Positions 51,640-53,284 of a stretch of 53,284 nucleotides of DNA are shown piece by piece. Source of the stretch: Methylobacterium gnaphalii (GTDB lineage Bacteria; Pseudomonadota; Alphaproteobacteria; Rhizobiales; Beijerinckiaceae); assembly GCF_007992215.1 (NCBI RefSeq), contig NZ_BJZV01000026.1, positions 1 to 53,284 on the forward strand, written 5' to 3'. Numbering within the stretch: the stretch's first letter is position 1; every line of letters starts with the position of its first letter. Under the pieces are notes generated by a model, which did no database searches, was not told the origin of the DNA, and worked only from the letters and a program-made list of their open reading frames with translations. A program made the translations under genes and the position numbers.

Positions 51640-52293
51640 TCAGTTGTCGCCCTTCGATACCTTGGCTTCATAGGCGGGGAGGTCGATCACGCCCTCCTTC
51701 TCGGCGCGGGCACGATCCTCGTCGGTGATCACGTCCTGCACGATGTCGAGCCGCTTCCAGAGGGCCAGCGGCGTCTTCTTGCCGGGGCGCGGCACGTACT
51801 TGCTTTCATCGAGCCGGTTGAACCGGTGGATGTAGCGGGGGCAGTTCACCCAGGCCTTCGTGACTTCGACCTTCACGGCGTACTGCGCCTCGGTCCAGCT
51901 TTCCATAATCGGATCATCGCGCAGCATCGTTGCGTGCCCCTGCACGCGCACGCGGTGAGGCGTCTCGAAGTCGATGAACAGCAGGCCGACCTTGTTCTGC
52001 CCCTCGATGTTGCCGACCGAGTAGAACATGCCATTGCCGTCGAAGCCGGGGAACACGAGCGTGTTGGCGTCGAGCACGCGCACCAGGCCAACCGGGCCGC
52101 CTTTGTAGGAGACGGTCGGCATGCCGTCCGGATCTACGGTGGAGAGAAAGAAGAAGTCCCGGCCCTCGATGAAAGCACGCTCGTCCTTGCCGATCTCATC
52201 GCGGACCCAACCAGTATCGAGGCGCTCGGCCAGCCCGACTGTGCCGAACTCCTGCTGCAAGTGGCGGTGCTCATCGTAGTACAACGAAGCCAT
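51640..52293 (-). CDS. Pyridoxamine 5'-phosphate oxidase-fold, flavin-nucleotide-binding family protein
   Basis: Flavin-binding split-barrel protein of 217 residues. Core sequence FFFLSTVDPDGMPTVSYKGG and FPGFDGNGMFYSVGNIEGQN, with VGLLFIDFETPHRVRVQGHA, is typical of pyridoxamine-phosphate-oxidase-like proteins of unknown role, often linked to F420 or flavin reduction and stress. GGGAGA lies about seven bases before the ATG at 52293; 12 upstream codons are ignored. Divergent from the NTF2-like gene. Confidence 0.88.
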   Translation of the reverse strand: MASLYYDEHRHLQQEFGTVGLAERLDTGWVRDEIGKDERAFIEGRDFFFLSTVDPDGMPTVSYKGGPVGLVRVLDANTLVFPGFDGNGMFYSVGNIEGQNKVGLLFIDFETPHRVRVQGHATMLRDDPIMESWTEAQYAVKVEVTKAWVNCPRYIHRFNRLDESKYVPRPGKKTPLALWKRLDIVQDVITDEDRARAEKEGVIDLPAYEAKVSKGDN

Positions 52294-52364
52294 GGCGGTT
52301 CTCCCAGATGCTTTTCTGATTAGGGACACGCTGGCCTACCGTAAGCCGGGTGTCTGCATCCAAA

Positions 52365-52395
52365 CCTGCGGAATGCCATTCCATTCCTGCGAAAC
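52365..52395. promoter_or_regulatory. Direct repeats CCTGCGRAAY spaced 21 bp in the PPOX/NTF2 promoter region
   Basis: CCTGCGGAAT (52365-52374) and CCTGCGAAAC (52386-52395) start exactly 21 bp apart, the usual spacing of AraC-type half-sites. The second 10-mer recurs unchanged upstream of the second AraC gene (50614-50623). Confidence 0.45.
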
Positions 52396-52486
52396 CGGTC
52401 GGCCGGCGGTTCGCCTCGTCAAGCCGCACGTGCCACCAGTAGCAGGCACCAGGCCGGGCCTGATGCCCATGACAGGGAGTTAGACG

Positions 52487-52870
52487 ATGCCAAGCAGCTC
52501 AAAGGCTGTGACAACCCGCGATTTCGAGGACGTGGTGGCGGCAGTGCAAAGCTACGTCGATGGCATGAAGACCGGCGACGCCAAGGTGACAGCCAAAGCC
52601 TTCCACGATGAAGCCGTGATGTACGGGTTCGCGGGCGGCAGCCTGCTCGGCGGTCCGATCAGCAACCTTTATGATTACGTCGAGAAGAGCGGCAAGGCGC
52701 CGAACATGCAGACACGCATTGACGTGCTGGCGATCACGCCAACCACGGCGGCTGTGCGCGTCGATATGGAAAACGATGCGAACGGTGCCGACTATACCGA
52801 CTTTCACACTCTCCTAAAGCAAGACGGGCAGTGGAAGGTCATCGCCAAGCTTTTTCATCAGCACAGCTAG
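52487..52870 (+). CDS. NTF2-like / SnoaL or lumazine-binding-like protein
   Basis: Small protein of 127 residues with the nuclear-transport-factor-2 cone fold as suggested by VVAAVQSYVDGMKTGDAKVT, AVRVDMENDANGADYTDFHT and LLKQDGQWKVIAKLFHQH, the closing pattern of putative lumazine-binding proteins. Enzyme or binding function unknown. No signal peptide. Divergent from the PPOX-fold gene, and a frameshifted XRE remnant follows it closely. Confidence 0.85.
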   Translation: MPSSSKAVTTRDFEDVVAAVQSYVDGMKTGDAKVTAKAFHDEAVMYGFAGGSLLGGPISNLYDYVEKSGKAPNMQTRIDVLAITPTTAAVRVDMENDANGADYTDFHTLLKQDGQWKVIAKLFHQHS

Positions 52871-52897
52871 CTGGCAAGCGAACACACGCGATTTGTC

Positions 52898-53129
52898 GTG
52901 AAGAGAAACCTACTCAGTCCGGAGCAATGCCGGGCGCCTCGTGCCGCGCTAAGGTGGACTGTCCTAGATACCTATAGAGCCTCTACGGTCTCTAACAGTA
53001 CGCTCGTCAAGTTCGAGGTAGGGGGGCGTTCGGACTGACAGGATAAGTCTGCTGCGTGCCGCATTTGAAGCGCAGGGGATCGTATTCAGTCTGGACGGCC
53101 GGAGGGGCACTAGTAGGCCATTGCTCTAA
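52898..53129 (+). pseudogene. Frameshifted XRE/Cro-type HTH regulator
   Basis: From a GTG at 52898 the frame reads LLSPEQCRAPRAALRW and then NSTLVKFEVGGRSD before a stop at 53036; the adjacent frame continues the same protein as DRISLLRAAFEAQGIVF and then a short tail to a stop at 53127. This matches the small Hyphomicrobiales Cro/XRE regulators (LTPEQCRAARALLGWSQ at the start, VSxxTLxxFExG, then LRRALEAAGVEF). It also lost the middle helix residues (WTVLDTYRASTVS is aberrant). One frameshift near 53036 and several substitutions make it a decayed gene. Confidence 0.65.
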
Positions 53130-53133
53130 TTTT

Positions 53134-53284
53134 CTAATCCATACGTCTCCGGACAGCCTCGCTCACCATGCGAGGCCGTTTCGCTGCGGCTTGGTCGTTC
53201 CAAAATTCTTGAGTTTCGTAGGGAGCGGCGTCCGGTTTGATCGCGAAGCAGTCGTCCACTCGGCGCATGAACAATGGCTGCTTT
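53134..53284 (-). CDS. C-terminal part of an unidentified protein (cut by window edge)
   Basis: Open on the minus strand from the window edge to a stop at 53134. It reads FMRRVDDCFAIKPDAAPYET, QEFWNDQAAAKRPRM and VSEAVRRRMD. An internal ATG could be the true start of a short protein. The frame is protein-like, with no family I know. It abuts the pseudogene. Confidence 0.5.
   Translation of the reverse strand, partial: KQPLFMRRVDDCFAIKPDAAPYETQEFWNDQAAAKRPRMVSEAVRRRMD

Overview
The window is high-GC DNA from an alphaproteobacterium of the Hyphomicrobiales, most likely a Methylobacterium or a close relative. Evidence: crotonyl-CoA carboxylase/reductase (ethylmalonyl-CoA pathway), the uvrC-pgsA-moaD group, the nifU/tsaB/rimI/plsC and miaB/phoH/ybeY/corC/lnt groups, proBA-nadD-rsfS, a BA14K-family protein and an Omp25-like porin-family protein. 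Most of it is ordinary chromosomal core. I see no intact insertion sequence, phage, CRISPR array, restriction system or biosynthetic cluster.

Layout. 1-5.5 kb: tail of a tRNA, a small hypothetical gene, moaD-pgsA-uvrC, an orphan cheZ and a periplasmic L,D-transpeptidase. 5.6-10.6 kb: a DUF2076 protein, an outer-membrane beta-barrel protein and the lgt-midA-pgeF run. 10.7-18.8 kb: MgtC-like protein, ilvA, an AbrB-type membrane protein overlapping dgkA, BA14K protein, YnfA, an MFS exporter and lnt. 19-30.7 kb: an envelope/translation cluster on the minus strand (nifU, tsaB, rimI, plsC, miaB, phoH, then ybeY, corC, lnt). It is split between phoH and ybeY by a FAD oxidoreductase, a polysaccharide flippase and a leucine-rich-repeat protein kinase. 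31-35.5 kb: rplS, mltB-type transglycosylase, leuD and ccr. 35.8-39.7 kb: proB-proA-nadD-rsfS. 39.7-48.1 kb: DUF4166 protein with a GbsR/MarR regulator, YgiQ radical SAM protein, MsbA-type ABC exporter, Spy/CpxP-like protein, ZnuA with a candidate Zur box, and a spermidine-synthase-like protein. 48.1-53.3 kb: an accessory-looking tail with two AraC regulators, an SDR, a PPOX-fold protein, an NTF2-like protein, two diverged copies of an intergenic repeat, a frameshifted XRE-regulator pseudogene and the end of an unknown gene.

How the genes work together. Lgt and Lnt are the first and last enzymes of lipoprotein maturation. PgsA, PlsC and DgkA serve phospholipid synthesis and turnover. UvrC serves DNA repair. 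TsaB, MiaB, RimI, YbeY, RsfS and L19 serve tRNA and ribosome function. ProB/ProA make proline, IlvA and LeuD serve branched-chain amino acids, and Ccr makes ethylmalonyl-CoA. The least explained parts are the LRR-kinase island inside the miaB/phoH//ybeY/corC/lnt cluster, the AraC/PPOX/NTF2 locus with 21-bp-spaced direct repeats, the DUF4166-GbsR pair whose operator-like palindrome covers the start codon, and two genes (rsfS and a MEKHLA-domain gene) that lack any ATG, GTG or TTG at the expected start. None is strong enough to be called a new system from sequence alone.
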